Part shown: in pieces, positions 7,517 to 8,823 of the stretch
How the letters are laid out: each line of letters opens with the position of its first letter
Position numbering within the stretch: position 1 is the stretch's first letter
Origin: Alphaproteobacteria bacterium
Lineage (GTDB): Bacteria > Pseudomonadota > Alphaproteobacteria > Rhodobacterales > Rhodobacteraceae
Length of the DNA: 8,823 bases
Direction of reading: 5' to 3'
Assembly: GCA_030830465.1 (NCBI GenBank)
Contig: JAURMY010000419.1
Location: 1-8,823, forward strand
Translations under genes and position numbers: made by a program
Notes under the pieces: generated by a model
What the model saw: only the letters and a program-made list of their open reading frames with translations
What the model was told of the DNA's origin: nothing
Database searches by the model: none

Positions 7517-8248
7517 TTGCGCAAGACCATCGGCCATATCAGGGCGGTGAACGATGCAACCTTTGCGATCCGCCAAAGCGAAACCGTTGGAATCGTTGGT
7601 GAAAGCGGATCGGGTAAAACCACGCTGGCGCTGGGGGTGATGCGGCTTTTATCCTCGGAAGGGCGGATATCCTTTGTCGGACAGGACGTGCAGGGCTGGA
7701 AAAACCGCCAACTGCGCCCCCTGCGCAAAGACATGCAGATGGTGTTTCAGGATCCCTATGGATCGCTCTCGCCCCGTCTGACCGTCGAACAGATCGTTGC
7801 CGAGGGTCTGGGCGTGCATGGTCTTGAACCGGGCCAGGACGCACATAAAATGGTGGGCGACATCCTGACCGAAGTGGGCCTGTCACCGGATATGATGAGC
7901 CGCTATCCGCATGAATTTTCCGGCGGCCAGCGTCAGCGTATCGCCATCGCCCGCGCCATGATCCTGCGCCCGAAACTGGTGGTGCTGGACGAACCCACTT
8001 CGGCGCTGGATATGACCGTTCAGGTTCAGATCGTCGACCTGCTGCGGGATCTGCAAAAACGCCATAAACTGGCCTATCTGTTCATCAGTCACGACCTGAA
8101 AGTGGTGCGCGCGCTGTCCCATAAGGTGCTGGTGATGAAACAGGGCGACATTGTCGAACAGGGCGTTGGCGATCAGGTCTTTGACGCCCCGAAAACCGAC
8201 TATACCAAGGCCTTGATGAAAGCCGCCTTTGACATGGCCGCGACCTGA
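7517..8248 (+). CDS. yejF: YejF C-terminal ATPase domain (downstream of internal TGA)
   Basis: This is the second nucleotide-binding domain, 243 residues if counted from the TTG directly after the TGA. It has Walker A GESGSGKT (28-35), Q-loop Q78 in MVFQDPYGSLSP, signature FSGGQRQR (134-141), Walker B LVVLDEPT (154-161) with E159, and H192 in FISHDL, followed by the oligopeptide-family tail motif VFDAPKTDYTKALM. All catalytic elements are intact. The first strand and A-loop aromatic residue lie before the stop, so an independently started product would lack them. TTG at 7517 has no clear Shine-Dalgarno sequence, and the next candidate, GTG at 7547, has AGGGCG directly abutting it, which is too close. 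It is best read as the second half of YejF, in frame with the first. The end lies 6 bp from the convergent nitrilase gene. Confidence 0.8.
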   Translation: MRKTIGHIRAVNDATFAIRQSETVGIVGESGSGKTTLALGVMRLLSSEGRISFVGQDVQGWKNRQLRPLRKDMQMVFQDPYGSLSPRLTVEQIVAEGLGVHGLEPGQDAHKMVGDILTEVGLSPDMMSRYPHEFSGGQRQRIAIARAMILRPKLVVLDEPTSALDMTVQVQIVDLLRDLQKRHKLAYLFISHDLKVVRALSHKVLVMKQGDIVEQGVGDQVFDAPKTDYTKALMKAAFDMAAT

Positions 8249-8254
8249 TCCCCG

Positions 8255-8823
8255 TCAGCCCTCAAAGCCGGATCGGTCCCGCAGATAGGGCAGGGTTTCC
8301 CGCGCCGCAGCGATCTGGGCCTTGTTCAGGGTCACTGTCAGGATCTGCTCGGTATTGCCGGCAACGGCCATATCCGCCCCGTCCGGCGCCACGATCCGGC
8401 TGCCGCCGAGATAGGTCAGGTCCTTTTCCTTGCCCGCGAAATTCGCATAGGCCAGAAAAACCCCGTTTTCAAAAGCTCTGACCGGCACCAGTTTTTCCGC
8501 CACAAAGCCCCAATTTGCCGAGAGTGCCGTTGGCACGATCAACAGTTCCGCCCCCGCCAGCGCCGCCTGCCGTGCGGATTCCGGAAATTCGATGTCATAA
8601 CAGATCAGCATCGCGATTTTCCAACCCATATAGTCGAAAACCGTGATCCCCGCCGATTTGGTCAGCCACTTGGGTTCATAACTGCCCGGCAGATGGTTCT
8701 TGCGGTGATGGCCGATCAAACGGCCCTCAGCGTCGACAAACCCCGCCGAGTTGTAAACCAGATGGCCGTTGCTTTCGGGATAGGTATAGGCAATCGCGAT
8801 ATTGTGCAGCATCGCGATCTCGC
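8255..8823 (-). CDS. carbon-nitrogen hydrolase (nitrilase superfamily), C-terminal part
   Basis: About 189 residues of a cytosolic amidase-type enzyme are visible; the 5' end lies beyond the window, since the frame stays open through 8823 (codons for Glu-Ile-Ala precede the ATG at 8812, which is therefore not the start). The superfamily cleaves C-N bonds of amides or nitriles with a Glu-Lys-Cys triad. The lysine is in GHHRKNHLPG (codon 8701-8699) and the nucleophilic cysteine in LICYDIEFPES (codon 8602-8600); the first catalytic glutamate is expected upstream of the window. Other conserved pieces are YNSAGFVDAEG, PTALSANW, RAFENGVFLAYAN and YLGGSRIVAPDG. The substrate cannot be assigned; full-length relatives are about 260-290 residues. 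The gene converges on yejF with a 6-bp gap and no visible terminator between them. Confidence 0.9.
   Translation of the reverse strand, partial: EIAMLHNIAIAYTYPESNGHLVYNSAGFVDAEGRLIGHHRKNHLPGSYEPKWLTKSAGITVFDYMGWKIAMLICYDIEFPESARQAALAGAELLIVPTALSANWGFVAEKLVPVRAFENGVFLAYANFAGKEKDLTYLGGSRIVAPDGADMAVAGNTEQILTVTLNKAQIAAARETLPYLRDRSGFEG

Larger units (their letters stand above)
6659..8248 (+). pseudogene. yejF: yejF locus: double-ATPase reading frame interrupted by one in-frame TGA
   Basis: Taken together, these 530 codons (including the final stop) read in a single frame from the ATG overlapping yejE to the TGA at 8246-8248. Without the internal TGA they would give a protein of 529 residues, the size I recall for E. 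coli YejF. The only defect is TGA at codon 286 (7514-7516), in the segment IRRG-stop-LRKTIGH, where relatives usually carry a leucine. There is no frameshift, no missing motif and no decay elsewhere, so this is either a very young nonsense mutation, a base-calling or assembly error, or a functional split. The two halves are described separately; treat the pseudogene label as provisional. Confidence 0.6.

Noticed and set aside
7507..7522. GCGC...GCGC inverted repeat around the yejF TGA as a recoding hairpin
   Set aside because: A 4-bp stem of a self-palindromic sequence is expected by chance in GC-rich DNA and bears no resemblance to a selenocysteine insertion element.
6545..7576. 343-codon open frame antisense to yejF
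   Set aside because: It is the mirror of strongly constrained ATPase codons. Its composition (many His, Asp and Gln with Gly) is that of an antisense artefact, and it resembles no protein family I know.
8244..8257. CTGA...TCAG hairpin between yejF and the nitrilase gene as a bidirectional terminator
   Set aside because: The stem is only 4 bp and neither strand has a following T-tract.

Overview
The window looks like a chromosomal segment of an alphaproteobacterium, most likely a Rhodobacteraceae-type marine or soil bacterium. The DNA is moderately GC-rich. The membrane-anchored class I cytochrome c closely resembles the Paracoccus/Rhodobacter CycM (c552/cy) type, and the prephenate dehydratase is the short stand-alone form with an ACT domain. 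The assignment is from protein character only; there is no rRNA or other taxonomic marker. I see no mobile element, tRNA, rRNA, CRISPR array or attachment site.

Layout. Positions 1-393 hold the C-terminal half of an NADH pyrophosphatase (NudC-type Nudix hydrolase) that enters from outside the window. A small SRPBCC-fold protein follows at 439-903. On the opposite strand, converging on it, is prephenate dehydratase (934 to about 1785). A 128-bp divergent spacer separates that gene from the membrane-anchored cytochrome c (1914-2432), which ends at a clear 9-bp-stem intrinsic terminator. The rest is dominated by a tightly packed yejA-yejB-yejE-yejF operon (2578-8248) for a peptide ABC importer: periplasmic binding protein, two permeases and a double-ATPase. 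A nitrilase-family amidohydrolase on the minus strand (8255 to the window end) converges on yejF with a 6-bp gap and is cut by the window end.

How the genes work together. YejA binds peptide in the periplasm, YejB and YejE form the inner-membrane channel, and YejF powers uptake. The known family imports microcin C-like peptides and, in Rhizobiales, murein peptides. The flanking genes are housekeeping: nicotinamide dinucleotide turnover, phenylalanine synthesis, respiratory electron transfer and amide hydrolysis.

The main anomaly is in yejF. An in-frame TGA at 7514-7516 splits an otherwise complete 530-codon frame exactly at the linker between the two ATPase domains. All nucleotide-binding motifs are intact on both sides and the frame does not change. 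TGA is the normal stop for seven of the other genes or gene ends here, so a genome-wide reassignment is not the explanation. The options are a very recent nonsense mutation, a sequence error, split-gene translation by stop-start reinitiation, or readthrough. I did not find a new type of system; the rest of the window is ordinary, well-conserved chromosomal content.
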